A stretch of 64,000 nucleotides of DNA from Sphingobium amiense (GTDB lineage Bacteria > Pseudomonadota > Alphaproteobacteria > Sphingomonadales > Sphingomonadaceae). A program made the translations under genes and the position numbers. Below, one piece after another: positions 9,139-18,062 of the stretch (position 1 is its first letter; every line of letters begins with the position of its first letter). Below the pieces are notes generated by a model, which saw only the letters and a program-made list of their open reading frames with translations, was not told the DNA's origin and did no database searches. The stretch spans positions 4,056,001 to 4,120,000 of the forward strand of contig NZ_AP018664.1 in NCBI RefSeq assembly GCF_003967075.1, read 5' to 3'.

Positions 9139-12018
9139 TTACAGTTTAACGCGTGCGCCGAAGCGATAGGTCCGGCCGATCATATCGAAGAATTGCGGTG
9201 CCGTGGGATAGCCGAAATTCTGCGGGATCAGCGGAGGATCGCGGTCGGTCAGATTGTTGACGACACCGAACAGCTCGAACTTCTCGGCGACTTTGATCGT
9301 GGTCGACATGTTGAAATAGGTTCGTCCGGGCACCGAATTGTCGTTGATCTGCACGCCTTCGGTGAACTGGTTGTTATATTTGCCCTTGCCGATCGTCCGC
9401 ATCTGAAGCTGGAGCGTCAGCATGCTGTCGTCATAGGTCAGCGAACTGTTGGTGATGAGCCGGGGATTGCCGGCGGACGATGTTTCCCCCGCACGCTCGA
9501 CATAGCCCGCCCCGGTGATGTCCTCCCCGAACCTGTTGGTCCGGGTGGCCGAGAAGCGCGCCGTCAGCGATCCCCCAAGCCCCGAGGACAGTTGCTCCAG
9601 CGGCAGGCGGTAGGATGCCTCGAAATCGAACCCGGTGCGCTTGATATAGCCCAGATTGAGATAGGGATTGTCGACGGTATAGACGGACGCCGCACCCGCC
9701 GGGCTGCGCGTGATGAACGAGCAGTAGAAGCTGCGCTCCGGCGTCGCCGTCACGCCCGTGCAGAAATTGATGAGAAGATTGGGGTCGATCTGCGCGATGG
9801 CGTCGCTCACGCGGATGTTGAAATAGTCGACCGAAAATTGCAGCCCCGGAATGAAGGGCGGCGCGTAGGAAAAGCCGATCGTCTTGGTCTTCGACACTTC
9901 CGGGTCGAGATCGCGATTGCCGCGGGTCAGGCTCGCCGTGGGCACCTGACCCACCGGACCGCCGTCCACCGCCGCCGCGAAATTGCGCGTCAGGATCGTC
10001 GTCACCGCAGGCGTGAACATCTCGAAGATGTTGGGCGCGCGGATGTCGCGCGAAATCGTGCCGCGCACCAGCAGTCCGGACAGCGACTCCCATGTCACGC
10101 CCGCCTTCCATGTCGTCACGCTGCCGCTGGAACTATAGTCGGTCAGCCGCACCGCGCCCTGCACATCGAGCTTGCGCAGCAGGGGCAGGTCGCGGGCGAG
10201 GGGCACGACCGCCTCGGCATAGGCTTCCTTCACGTTGAAGTGGCCGCGCAGCGACCGCGCGTTGGAGCTTTCATAGCCCGCGACCTCGGCAATCGGATCG
10301 ACATAGGTGTTCTGCTTTTCGCGCCGATATTCGCCGCCTACGGCAATCGACACCGGCCCGGCCCAGGTGCTGAACGGTTCGCCCGACAGGTTGATGTTCG
10401 CCGCCGTCTGTTCGTAGCGCGTGCGCGAATAGGTCGTGCCGGTGACATAGGCGATCGCTTCGGCCGATGGCGCGCCTTCGCCGAAGACATCGAGCGGGAC
10501 GCAGCCGTTGGCAGCGGCGTTACCAAGCGTCACCGCGCGGCAGGCGGGACCGTTGGCGGTCTGCACGACATCGACGGCGAAGCGGAAGTTCGACTGGATG
10601 CGGTTGTTGAAGACCCGTTGCGTGTAGACGTTGCGGCCATGGATCGCCGCGCCGCTCAGTTTCCAACTGTTGCCCAGATCCGCGTCGAAGCCGATGACGC
10701 CGCGCTGCGTCTCATTTTCGATACGGCTGCGCTGATAGCCGATGTCGACGCTGTTGCGGCCCAGATTGAAGCTGGTGATCTGGTTGGCCGCATTTTGCGG
10801 CAGCGCGTTGAGCCGGTCGATCTCGTTCCGCAGGGCCTGGGGGATCAGCGGATTCTGGACGGACACGACAATGGGCGTGGCCTGCTCGTTCCGGGGCGGA
10901 AGCGTCTGCGCCCGGCCGACCGTCTTCGAATAGGAGCCTTCGCCATAGAGCGTCAGCGCATCGGTCACGTCGTAGCTCAACCGGCCATAGCCGGTCCAGC
11001 GCCGCACCGAAGGCGCGATGGACACGCCGGTGTTGAAATTGACGCCTTCGTTGCTGCCGCCGCCCTGCATGAAGCTGGCGCCGACATATTGTCCATATTG
11101 AAAGCGGCCCAGCGACCCGTCCGGATTGATAAAGATGCCGCGCAACTGTGCAGCAGGGCCGGTGGTGCTGTTGATGAGGCCGCCGTTCGTCATGGTGGAA
11201 TAGCGCACGTCGGGCAGGATCAGCGTCGCCGCGAGACCGTTGGTGGCGCGCGCCGGGTTGGCGACCAGGCCCCAGGCCTGCCTGCCCCAGTCGCGGGAGA
11301 AGGTATCCCCCACGCCATCGTTGCTGACATGGTCCAACGCCAGCGTCAGATGCCCCCTGTCACCCAGCTTCAGGCCGCCGAGCACGCCGATGCGATATTC
11401 GCTGTTGTCGCCATATTCGGACGTGCCGGCCTGCGCTTCCGCCTTCAGGCCTTCGAAATTCTTGCGCAGGATGAGGTTGACCACGCCGGCCACGGCGTCC
11501 GAACCCCATTGGGCGGACGCGCCGCCGGTGACGACCTCCGCGCGCTCCAGCATCAGCGCGGGCACCTGGTTGAGATCAATCTGGTAGCCGCCGAAGCCGG
11601 TCGCGATCTGCGGCACGAACCGGTTGCCGTCGACCAGCACCAGCGTGCGGGAGGAGCCAAGGCCGCGAAGGTCGGCGAAATAGGCACCCGCCTGCACCGC
11701 CCGGACGCCGTTGGTCGTGGGCGTCGTCGAGGATTTGAATGCCGGGATTTCGTTCAGCACCGTAGCGACGTTGGTGGCGCCGCGCGCCTCCAGCACGGCG
11801 TCGTTGATGATGGTCGTCGGCGTGGGCGCGGTGAACCCGCTCCGCTGCACACGGCTCGCCGTGACGATGATGTCCGGCGCGGAGGATTCGGGAGCGGCCG
11901 TCGCCTGATCCGCTTCCTGCGCCTGAACGCTTGCGCCTGCCAGCAGGCTCGCCGCGACGGCGAACGAGGCCGCCTCTGTCAGGAACCTCCGGCAGGTCCG
12001 GTGTGCTGTGTCTTTCAT
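9139..12018 (-). CDS. TonB-dependent receptor
   Basis: A 959-residue outer-membrane receptor. ATG 12018 is chosen because TGAGGGGAGA lies just upstream and the signal peptide begins there (MKDTAHRTCRRFLTEAASFAVAASLLAGASVQAQ). A longer frame to 12072 adds unlikely Arg/Cys-rich residues. The TonB box region (APDIIVTASRVQ) and plug (VLNEIPAFKSS, ERAEVVTGGASAQWGSDAVAGVVNLILRKNFEG) are clear, followed by the barrel. The type with a long plug-to-barrel region and GASAQWGSDAVAGVVN is the expanded sphingomonad class often linked to aromatic or carbohydrate uptake. It leads the receptor/Tat protein/dioxygenase operon. Confidence 0.93.
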   Translation of the reverse strand: MKDTAHRTCRRFLTEAASFAVAASLLAGASVQAQEADQATAAPESSAPDIIVTASRVQRSGFTAPTPTTIINDAVLEARGATNVATVLNEIPAFKSSTTPTTNGVRAVQAGAYFADLRGLGSSRTLVLVDGNRFVPQIATGFGGYQIDLNQVPALMLERAEVVTGGASAQWGSDAVAGVVNLILRKNFEGLKAEAQAGTSEYGDNSEYRIGVLGGLKLGDRGHLTLALDHVSNDGVGDTFSRDWGRQAWGLVANPARATNGLAATLILPDVRYSTMTNGGLINSTTGPAAQLRGIFINPDGSLGRFQYGQYVGASFMQGGGSNEGVNFNTGVSIAPSVRRWTGYGRLSYDVTDALTLYGEGSYSKTVGRAQTLPPRNEQATPIVVSVQNPLIPQALRNEIDRLNALPQNAANQITSFNLGRNSVDIGYQRSRIENETQRGVIGFDADLGNSWKLSGAAIHGRNVYTQRVFNNRIQSNFRFAVDVVQTANGPACRAVTLGNAAANGCVPLDVFGEGAPSAEAIAYVTGTTYSRTRYEQTAANINLSGEPFSTWAGPVSIAVGGEYRREKQNTYVDPIAEVAGYESSNARSLRGHFNVKEAYAEAVVPLARDLPLLRKLDVQGAVRLTDYSSSGSVTTWKAGVTWESLSGLLVRGTISRDIRAPNIFEMFTPAVTTILTRNFAAAVDGGPVGQVPTASLTRGNRDLDPEVSKTKTIGFSYAPPFIPGLQFSVDYFNIRVSDAIAQIDPNLLINFCTGVTATPERSFYCSFITRSPAGAASVYTVDNPYLNLGYIKRTGFDFEASYRLPLEQLSSGLGGSLTARFSATRTNRFGEDITGAGYVERAGETSSAGNPRLITNSSLTYDDSMLTLQLQMRTIGKGKYNNQFTEGVQINDNSVPGRTYFNMSTTIKVAEKFELFGVVNNLTDRDPPLIPQNFGYPTAPQFFDMIGRTYRFGARVKL

Positions 12019-12330
12019 CCTATCGTCTCCCCTCAAACATGGCTGCGCCCTGCACGGGCGTCTCCGTCGCATTGTTGATACAGACTAAGGGCGTGTCATG
12101 TTTACCCGCAGGCGCATGCGGCCTTTCCCTCCAGCGCACGGCTGCATCGCGGCGGTAAAGCCGTCATGTCCGATGGCGCTCGTTCGCTTATTCGATAGCG
12201 AACAGTCCGCATCATATCACTGAGTAAAAACGATTTTCTTTGTCTTTTGCCGTTCTTGCGACGGTCGTGCGGACCACGGTAGCCAGTCGTCCGAAAGCCC
12301 GACAGGGCACGGATCGAATGTGAGGGGACC

Positions 12331-13809
12331 ATGACCGAGCAACTGACGCACACCATTCATGCGCTGAGGGCCAATGACGGTCATGCTCTCTTTATCGACG
12401 GGGTCTGGCGGCCCTCGACGGGAGACCGGCTGCTGGACGTCATCGCGCCGCACGACGAACAACTGCTCCTCCGCTACGCCGAAGCATCGACGGACGATGT
12501 CGATGAGGCAGTAGCGGCGGCGCGCCGGGCGTTCGACGAAGGGCCATGGCCCGGAATGACGCCGGAGGATCGCGCCGACATCCTGATGGCGGTCGCAAAA
12601 CGGCTTGAACAGAGGCTGCCGGAACTCGCCGCCGCCTGGACGGGGCAGGTGGGGGCGGTGATCGACTTCACTCGCAAGGCGTCGCATCAGGTGCCCGGCC
12701 TGTTCGCTTATTATGCCGATCTCGCGCGCTCCTATCCCTTTGTGGAAACGCGCGCGCGGCCTGCGGGGGGAGCCGCGAGGATCGTCAAGGAACCCGCTGG
12801 TGTCTGCGCCGCCATCACGCCGTGGAACGCGCCGCTGGTCCTCCTGTGCTACAAGGTCGCGGCGGGCCTCGCGGCAGGCTGCACCTTCGTGGCGAAGCCG
12901 TCCCCCGAAACGCCGGTCGATGCCTATATCCTTACCGAATGTCTGGAGGATGCGGGCCTGCCGCCCGGCGTCTTCAACCTCGTCACGGGCGGGCGGGAAG
13001 TGGGCGATCACCTCGTGCGCCATCCGGGTATCGACAAGGTGAGCTTCACCGGCTCGACCGCCGCCGGCAAGGTCATCGCGCGGGCCTGTGCGGACCGCCT
13101 CGCCCGCGTCAGCCTGGAACTGGGCGGCAAATCGGCCGCGCTCATCATGGACGACGCGCCGCTCGCCGATGTCCTGCCCAGCCTCGTTCCCTATTCCATG
13201 CCGATCACGGGGCAGGTCTGCTTTTCCCTGACGCGCATCCTGGTGCCGCGCGGGCGGCATGACGAGGTCGTCGGCGCCTATCTCGACGCCGTGAATGGGA
13301 TGCGGGTCGGCGACCCCTTCGAAAGCGGGGTGGCGATGGGACCGCTCAGCCTCGAGCGGCAGCGCGAACGCGTCGAAAGCTACGTCGCGCGGGGCGTGGA
13401 GGAGGGCGCGCACCTGCTGCGCGGCGGCACACGTCCGCAGGACCGGAATCGCGGCTGGTTCTTCGAGCCGACCGTCTTCACCGGCGTCACGACCGACATG
13501 ACCATCGCGCGGGAAGAGATATTCGGCCCGGTCGTGTCCTTCATCGCCTGCGACGACGAGGAAGACATGATCGCGAAGGCGAACGCCACCAGCTACGGTC
13601 TCCACGGCGCGATCTATACGGCGGACACGGAACGGGCCGAACATGTTGCGCGCCGTCTGCGGACCGGGTCGGTCGCCTTCAACAGCATGGCCGTGGACAT
13701 CGCCATGCCTTTTGGCGGGTTCAGGGAATCCGGGATCGGCCGGGAAGGCGGCATAGAGGGGCTGGAAAATTACCTTGAAACCAAGACCCTATACCTGAGT
13801 GCCGTGTGA
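12331..13809 (+). CDS. NAD(P)-dependent aldehyde dehydrogenase
   Basis: A 492-residue aldehyde dehydrogenase that oxidises an aldehyde to its acid in the cytosol. Family residues are in place: Asn166 (TPWNAP), the nucleotide-binding stretch VAKPSPETP, Glu263 (LELGGKSA), catalytic Cys297 (GQVCFS) and the C-terminal PFGGFRESGIGREGG. The start ATG 12331 has TGAGGGGACC upstream. It is divergent from the receptor operon and convergent with the TIM-barrel genes. A role downstream of the dioxygenase is suggested by position, not proven. Confidence 0.93.
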   Translation: MTEQLTHTIHALRANDGHALFIDGVWRPSTGDRLLDVIAPHDEQLLLRYAEASTDDVDEAVAAARRAFDEGPWPGMTPEDRADILMAVAKRLEQRLPELAAAWTGQVGAVIDFTRKASHQVPGLFAYYADLARSYPFVETRARPAGGAARIVKEPAGVCAAITPWNAPLVLLCYKVAAGLAAGCTFVAKPSPETPVDAYILTECLEDAGLPPGVFNLVTGGREVGDHLVRHPGIDKVSFTGSTAAGKVIARACADRLARVSLELGGKSAALIMDDAPLADVLPSLVPYSMPITGQVCFSLTRILVPRGRHDEVVGAYLDAVNGMRVGDPFESGVAMGPLSLERQRERVESYVARGVEEGAHLLRGGTRPQDRNRGWFFEPTVFTGVTTDMTIAREEIFGPVVSFIACDDEEDMIAKANATSYGLHGAIYTADTERAEHVARRLRTGSVAFNSMAVDIAMPFGGFRESGIGREGGIEGLENYLETKTLYLSAV

Positions 13810-13813
13810 TCGA

Positions 13814-13846
13814 CGATGGGGCGGGCCAGCGCGGCCAGCCCCGTCG
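13814..13846. terminator. Hairpin between convergent genes
   Basis: A 14-bp stem with two wobble or mismatched pairs (left arm from 13814, right arm to 13846) and a 5-nt loop separates the aldehyde dehydrogenase stop from the sugar-isomerase stop. Confidence 0.6.
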
Positions 13847-13854
13847 CCCGTTCG

Positions 13855-14778
13855 TCAGTCGTAAATCGGCCGCAGTTCCTTATCGAGGAAATAGCGCGTC
13901 ATCGCCATCGACGCGAGCATGTCCGGCGACCCGTCATATTCGATCGACATCCAGCCCTTGAACTCATGCTCCTTGAGCAGGCGATAGAGACCCTTGAGGT
14001 CCAGTTCGCCCTGACCCGGTTCCCAGAACCAGCGCGTGCCGTCGTCGGCGATTTCGGGGTCCTGCGCATAGCGCACGCTGTCCGGCAGATTGGATGACGC
14101 CGTGTCCTTGAGGTGGAATGTGCTGATGCGCTCGTGATAGTCGGCGTAGAATGTCAGCAGATCCTCGCCCATGATCGAAATCTGCGCGGTGTCGATGCAA
14201 TAATGGACCAGCCGGGGATCGGTCAGTTCGATCAGTTCGCGGTGGTTCGTCAGGTTGATCGCACAGAAAAATTCATTGTGCAGCCCGATCTTCACGCCAT
14301 GATCGGTGGCGTAGCGGCCGATCTCGTTCATGACCTTGGCGCATTGCTGCACCTCTTCCCGGCTCAGCGGGCCGGTGCCGTAATAATTCTGCGTGGGGCA
14401 GGTGTTCATATAGGTGCCGCCAAACTGGACGATCGTGTCCACGGCTTCCCGCCCGGAGCGGACCGCTTCATCGAAATGATCCGCCGCATGGGATGCGTGC
14501 GCGCCATGGAACATGCCGATCACCTCGACCCCGCGATCCTTCGCAAACGCCGTGAAGTTCTGCGGCGAACCGAACAGCGGCAGGATGTCGGCAAGATCCC
14601 AGGGCGCGATTTCTATCCCGTCGAACCCCAGCGCGGACTGGTATTTCAGGATATTGTCCCAGTCCGAATAATAGGCGCTGTTGGTCTTGTCCTCATAGTA
14701 GAATTCCCGGAAATTGTCGATCTGCCGGTAGGGGATCGACTTCCAGTGGCACATATTGGCATAGCGGATGTTCGGCAT
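13855..14778 (-). CDS. TIM-barrel sugar isomerase/epimerase-like protein
   Basis: A 307-residue protein of the AP-endonuclease-2/xylose-isomerase-like TIM-barrel superfamily. Metal ligands can be followed along the barrel: GLHNEFF, HYCIDTAQISIMGED, STFHLKDTA and SIEYDGSPD. These proteins act on sugars, sugar phosphates, inososes or C-glycosides. ATG 14778 is preferred because GGAG lies 8 nt upstream; ATG 14796 is an alternative that would start right after the stop of the upstream gene. It is last in a row of three similar minus-strand genes. Substrate unknown. Confidence 0.82.
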   Translation of the reverse strand: MPNIRYANMCHWKSIPYRQIDNFREFYYEDKTNSAYYSDWDNILKYQSALGFDGIEIAPWDLADILPLFGSPQNFTAFAKDRGVEVIGMFHGAHASHAADHFDEAVRSGREAVDTIVQFGGTYMNTCPTQNYYGTGPLSREEVQQCAKVMNEIGRYATDHGVKIGLHNEFFCAINLTNHRELIELTDPRLVHYCIDTAQISIMGEDLLTFYADYHERISTFHLKDTASSNLPDSVRYAQDPEIADDGTRWFWEPGQGELDLKGLYRLLKEHEFKGWMSIEYDGSPDMLASMAMTRYFLDKELRPIYD

Positions 14779-14797
14779 CGCTGCGTCTCCGTTCATC

Positions 14798-15772
14798 TTA
14801 TTTCTGGATCTGGTTGAGCAGGGCGCGGGTGCGCAGCAGGGCGCGGAACGGATCGCGCGTCTGGCGGGCGCTGCATGTGATCGCCCCGCCATAGCCCAGC
14901 CGGTCGAGCAGCGCCGCGATCCCCGCAAGATCGACCGACCCCGTGCCGGGATCGCGGAAAACCTGAGTCGCGCGATCACGCGGGAACTCGGGATTGGGGG
15001 TTTTCCAGACCTCCTGCGTGTCTGTGAAGTCGGTGTCGGTCAGGTGGACGCAGCCGATCCTGCCGATATGCGCTTCGATGAAGGCTTCGGCCGGGATGCC
15101 GGCGACGAACAGGTTGGCGGTATCGACGTCCAGCTTCACCGTGGGGGGAAGCGCGTCGAGCAGCGGCAGGATGCGCTCGCCGCCGAACAGGCTCCAATAT
15201 TCGCTGCGCAGCACCAGTTCCACGCCCCGTTCCGCCGCGATGGCGGCCAGTTCGGTCAGAAGTCCGATGGTGCGCGTCGTGAAGCTTTCCATCTTGTCGG
15301 CCATATCGGGATGATATTGCGCGACGCGGCCATGATAGGGGGACGGGCTGATGGCGAAATAGCCTGCGCCAAGGTCCGCCGCATGAGCCAGCGCTTCCCT
15401 TGCGAAATGGCCGCTCGCGCCGAAGTAGAAGTCCAGATTATCGTTGCGCATGAACAGGTTGGGATCGAAAGTCACGCCGCTGACGCGACCGATCCCGCTT
15501 TCCGCCAGGCGCGCGCGGTAACCCGCTGCGTCGCCATATTTGGTCGTGACGCAATAGCGGTTGAACGGCACGCCGCTCCGCCCGCCAAATTGCCAGACCG
15601 GCTCATAGGGTATTTCTATCGCCGAAAAGCCGGATGCGGCGATGAGCGTATAAAGCTCCTCCCAGAAATAGCGGCTTTCGTAACGGTTGCGGTTGGGTTC
15701 CTGATAATGGCGGTTAATCAGGTCCAGGCTCATGGCGACGGTTTGCAGATTCATGTCGGAAATCCATTTCAT
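14798..15772 (-). CDS. TIM-barrel sugar isomerase-like protein with altered metal site
   Basis: A 324-residue member of the same superfamily as its neighbour. Three expected metal ligands are visible (VLRSEYW, KLDVDTANLF, CVHLTDTDF). The last one, normally a Glu on the final strand, falls in GGAITCSARQ, where no acid is present. The metal site may therefore be degenerate or use a different ligand. The start could be ATG 15772 or ATG 15754; neither has a strong ribosome site. Only 19 bp separate it from the next gene, so the two may form a hetero-oligomer or work in sequence. Confidence 0.78.
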   Translation of the reverse strand: MKWISDMNLQTVAMSLDLINRHYQEPNRNRYESRYFWEELYTLIAASGFSAIEIPYEPVWQFGGRSGVPFNRYCVTTKYGDAAGYRARLAESGIGRVSGVTFDPNLFMRNDNLDFYFGASGHFAREALAHAADLGAGYFAISPSPYHGRVAQYHPDMADKMESFTTRTIGLLTELAAIAAERGVELVLRSEYWSLFGGERILPLLDALPPTVKLDVDTANLFVAGIPAEAFIEAHIGRIGCVHLTDTDFTDTQEVWKTPNPEFPRDRATQVFRDPGTGSVDLAGIAALLDRLGYGGAITCSARQTRDPFRALLRTRALLNQIQK

Positions 15773-15845
15773 CAGGCGCAGTCCGGTGCGCTCGGATTTT
15801 GGCGGGCCGGGCCGGGGCGGCGACCCGGCTGGCCCTATGCTGTCT

Positions 15846-16619
15846 TCAGCAGCCCAGCGTCTGCCGGGTCAGCGCCACAGACCGGTCCATCGGCAGCGTC
15901 GGGAAATATTCCAGCCCGATGGCACCCGAATAGCCCAGATCCCGCAGCACCTGCATGACCTTGGCCCAATCGACGCTGCCGGTGCCCGGTTCGTTGCGGT
16001 CGTCCATATCGGCGACCTGCACATGCGCGACCAGATGGATGCGGCCCGCCAGAACCTCGGCCATATCCTCGCCCATGACCGCGCTGTGCCAGACATCGTA
16101 GAGCAGGCGCAGGTTCGGGCTGTTCACCGCCTCGACCAGATCGAGGCCGACTTTTGTGCTGACCAGATACATGGCCGAGAACAGCCGCGTGTTGAGCGGT
16201 TCGAGCAGCAGCGTGACTCCCGCTTCCTCCGCCGCGTCCGCCGCCGCGCGCAGCGCCGCTACGGCATTGGCGAAATGCTCTTCCTCGCTCAGCCCCTCCA
16301 CCCGGAAGCCGGACGCGACGATCAGGTCGGGCTTGCCGAGTTTCGCCGTGGCGGCGATCGTCTCGCGCACGGCCGTCACCATTTCCTCGCGTTCGGCCGG
16401 ATCGACGATGGAGCGGCGCGGATCGACGCAGACGCCGGTGAGCCGCATGCCGGTATCGGTCAGCGCCTGCGCCAGCGCGTCTACTGGCTTGTCGCGCCAG
16501 AGATGAAATTCGGCCAGTTCGAAACCGGCATCGCGGGCGGCGCGCAGGCGGGCGTCCAGATCGCCGGATTCGGTGAACTGCCATTCGATGCAGGAGGAGA
16601 GTTGGTAGCTCGCAGACAC
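15846..16619 (-). CDS. Hydroxypyruvate-isomerase-like TIM-barrel protein
   Basis: A 257-residue member of the hydroxypyruvate isomerase (Hyi/OtnI)-like branch. The stretches LLLEPLNTR, LLYDVWHSAVMGEDM, HVQVADMDDRNEPGTGSVDW and GLEYFP carry the Glu-Asp-His-Glu metal and substrate residues. It probably isomerises a small hydroxy-oxo acid or sugar acid in the cytosol. It is the promoter-proximal gene of the three TIM-barrel genes on this strand; a 73-bp gap separates it from the next. Confidence 0.83.
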   Translation of the reverse strand: MSASYQLSSCIEWQFTESGDLDARLRAARDAGFELAEFHLWRDKPVDALAQALTDTGMRLTGVCVDPRRSIVDPAEREEMVTAVRETIAATAKLGKPDLIVASGFRVEGLSEEEHFANAVAALRAAADAAEEAGVTLLLEPLNTRLFSAMYLVSTKVGLDLVEAVNSPNLRLLYDVWHSAVMGEDMAEVLAGRIHLVAHVQVADMDDRNEPGTGSVDWAKVMQVLRDLGYSGAIGLEYFPTLPMDRSVALTRQTLGC

Positions 16620-16881
16620 AGGATTTCCTTCCCATTCTACGGCCCCGTGGCGCGATCAGCGCCCGTATGCCTGGCGGGTTGAGTCCCGCTATTTTGTGCC
16701 GTCCCTATCGCTCCATCCACCGTTCGGGTCAAGAGACTTGCCGCCGGACCGAGCGGATCGCCGCCGCACCGGCGTTGCGGTCGTCGTGCAAAGCCGATTG
16801 CGCCAGAGGTGAATTATAGGCATGGGAGCCGTCGCCATGATGCCGTTTGGGCAACGGCGACTGAAATTCGGGAGAGAGTTG

Positions 16882-17325
16882 ATGCGATACCTTTACGTAG
16901 TGGCGAGCGCCGCCTTGCTGGCCGCTGCATGCACGATGCCCGCGCAGGCGAAGGACATCGTGGTTCATATGAAGAATCAGGGCGCTGAAGGCGGGATGGT
17001 GTTCGAACCGTCGTTCGTGAAGGCCGCGCCCGGCGACGTCATCCATTTCAAACCCACCGATCTCAGCCACAATGCCGAGACCCTGCCCAACATGCTTCCC
17101 GCAGGCGCATCGCCGATGAAGGGGATGATGAACAAGGAAGCGGTGATGAAGGTCACGAAGCCCGGTCTCTACGGCGTCAAATGCATGCCGCATTTCGCGA
17201 TGGGGATGGTCGCCCTGGTTCAGGTCGGCAAGCCGACACCCGCCGACATCGCCGCCGCCCGCGCGGCCAAGCTGCCGCCCTTCGCCGCCAAGCGGATGAA
17301 TGCGATGCTCGCAAAGGTCAAATGA
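16882..17325 (+). CDS. Pseudoazurin (blue copper protein)
   Basis: A 147-residue periplasmic type-1 copper protein. ATG 16882 follows GGGAGAGAG, and the 23-residue signal peptide ends at AQA before KDIVVHMKNQG. In mature numbering the copper ligands fall at the classic positions His40 (DLSHNAE), Cys78, His81 and Met86 (GVKCMPHFAMGM). Pseudoazurins carry electrons to nitrite reductase, other copper enzymes or peroxidases; no such partner gene is nearby. It is followed by a terminator and then the biosynthetic-looking operon. Confidence 0.93.
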   Translation: MRYLYVVASAALLAAACTMPAQAKDIVVHMKNQGAEGGMVFEPSFVKAAPGDVIHFKPTDLSHNAETLPNMLPAGASPMKGMMNKEAVMKVTKPGLYGVKCMPHFAMGMVALVQVGKPTPADIAAARAAKLPPFAAKRMNAMLAKVK

Positions 17326-17336
17326 CCCATGCCGTA

Positions 17337-17366
17337 GCGTTCCGCCCGATGGTGCGGGCGGAACGC
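17337..17366 (+). terminator. Terminator after pseudoazurin
   Basis: A perfect 11-bp stem (GCGTTCCGCCC / GGGCGGAACGC) with an 8-nt loop lies 12 bp after the pseudoazurin stop. It separates that gene from the operon starting at 17520. Confidence 0.7.
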
Positions 17367-17519
17367 GGTTCGGGAGAGCCAGCTTTCCGGAATATGGGAT
17401 AAAATCCTCCTTTGCCTCCCGTCGCCGGTCCGGCGGGCGCGCGCCATAAAAATCCGGCATCTGAACTGAGGAGCGGCGTCCGGCCCGGCGTCTCATCTGC
17501 AAACCATGAGGAATTGCAG

Positions 17520-18062
17520 ATGATTGACGCAAGATCGGGCAATCTGGTGGCACGCAAATATCAGGCCGTTCACGACGCATCCCCCAGACCGGGTTTTTCC
17601 GACATCATCGACATCGTGCGGGGGGAAACGGCGACGGCGGTCCTGGGCTATCGCCGGGCGGGCGCATCGCCGCTGTTCCTCGAATGCTATCTCGATGCGC
17701 CGGTCGAAACCTGTCTCGCCCGCACGCTCGGTCGCGCCGTCACGCGCGACCGCGTCATCGAAATCGGCAGTCTCGCGGCGGACAACGCCTTCGCCATGGT
17801 GTCGCTCTGGGCGACGGCGGCCAACGATCTGGGCCATGAATGCGAAATCGCCGTCGCGACACTGACTGCGCCTTTACGGCAGATGTTCGCGCGGATGGGC
17901 GTGCCGATCCATATCCTCGCTCCCGCCACGATCGACCGCGTGAGCGATGCGGAACGATGGGGCCGCTATTATGACAGCGATCCGATGGTGTGCGCCGGGT
18001 TCATCGCAGAAGGGCAGCGGGCCATCGCCGCCTATCTCGCCGCGCGGCGGCGTGCCGCATGA
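17520..18062 (+). CDS. Thermostable-hemolysin family (GNAT-fold) protein
   Basis: A 180-residue protein matching the thermostable hemolysin (T_hemolysin) family by its conserved core: AVLGYRRAGASPLFLECYLDAPVETCLA, TRDRVIEIGSLAA and WGRYYDSDPMVCAGFI. Despite the name, the family sits in the acetyltransferase-like clan, so an acyl-transfer role is more plausible than lysis. ATG 17520 follows GAGGAATTGCAG. Its TGA overlaps the ATG of the ligase gene (ATGA at 18059), so the two are translationally coupled. It is the first gene of an eight-gene unit ending in a TonB receptor. Confidence 0.82.
   Translation: MIDARSGNLVARKYQAVHDASPRPGFSDIIDIVRGETATAVLGYRRAGASPLFLECYLDAPVETCLARTLGRAVTRDRVIEIGSLAADNAFAMVSLWATAANDLGHECEIAVATLTAPLRQMFARMGVPIHILAPATIDRVSDAERWGRYYDSDPMVCAGFIAEGQRAIAAYLAARRRAA

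Noticed and set aside
9118..12078. A 986-codon open frame on the + strand
   Set aside because: It is antisense to the TonB receptor, Arg/His/Ala-rich with no domain, a normal shadow in high-GC DNA.
12217..13644. A 475-codon frame antisense to the aldehyde dehydrogenase
   Set aside because: The sense frame has all ALDH catalytic motifs; this one has none and low-complexity composition.
17520..18062. Secreted haemolytic toxin
   Set aside because: No signal peptide or pore-forming features; coupled to biosynthetic enzymes and of acetyltransferase-like fold.
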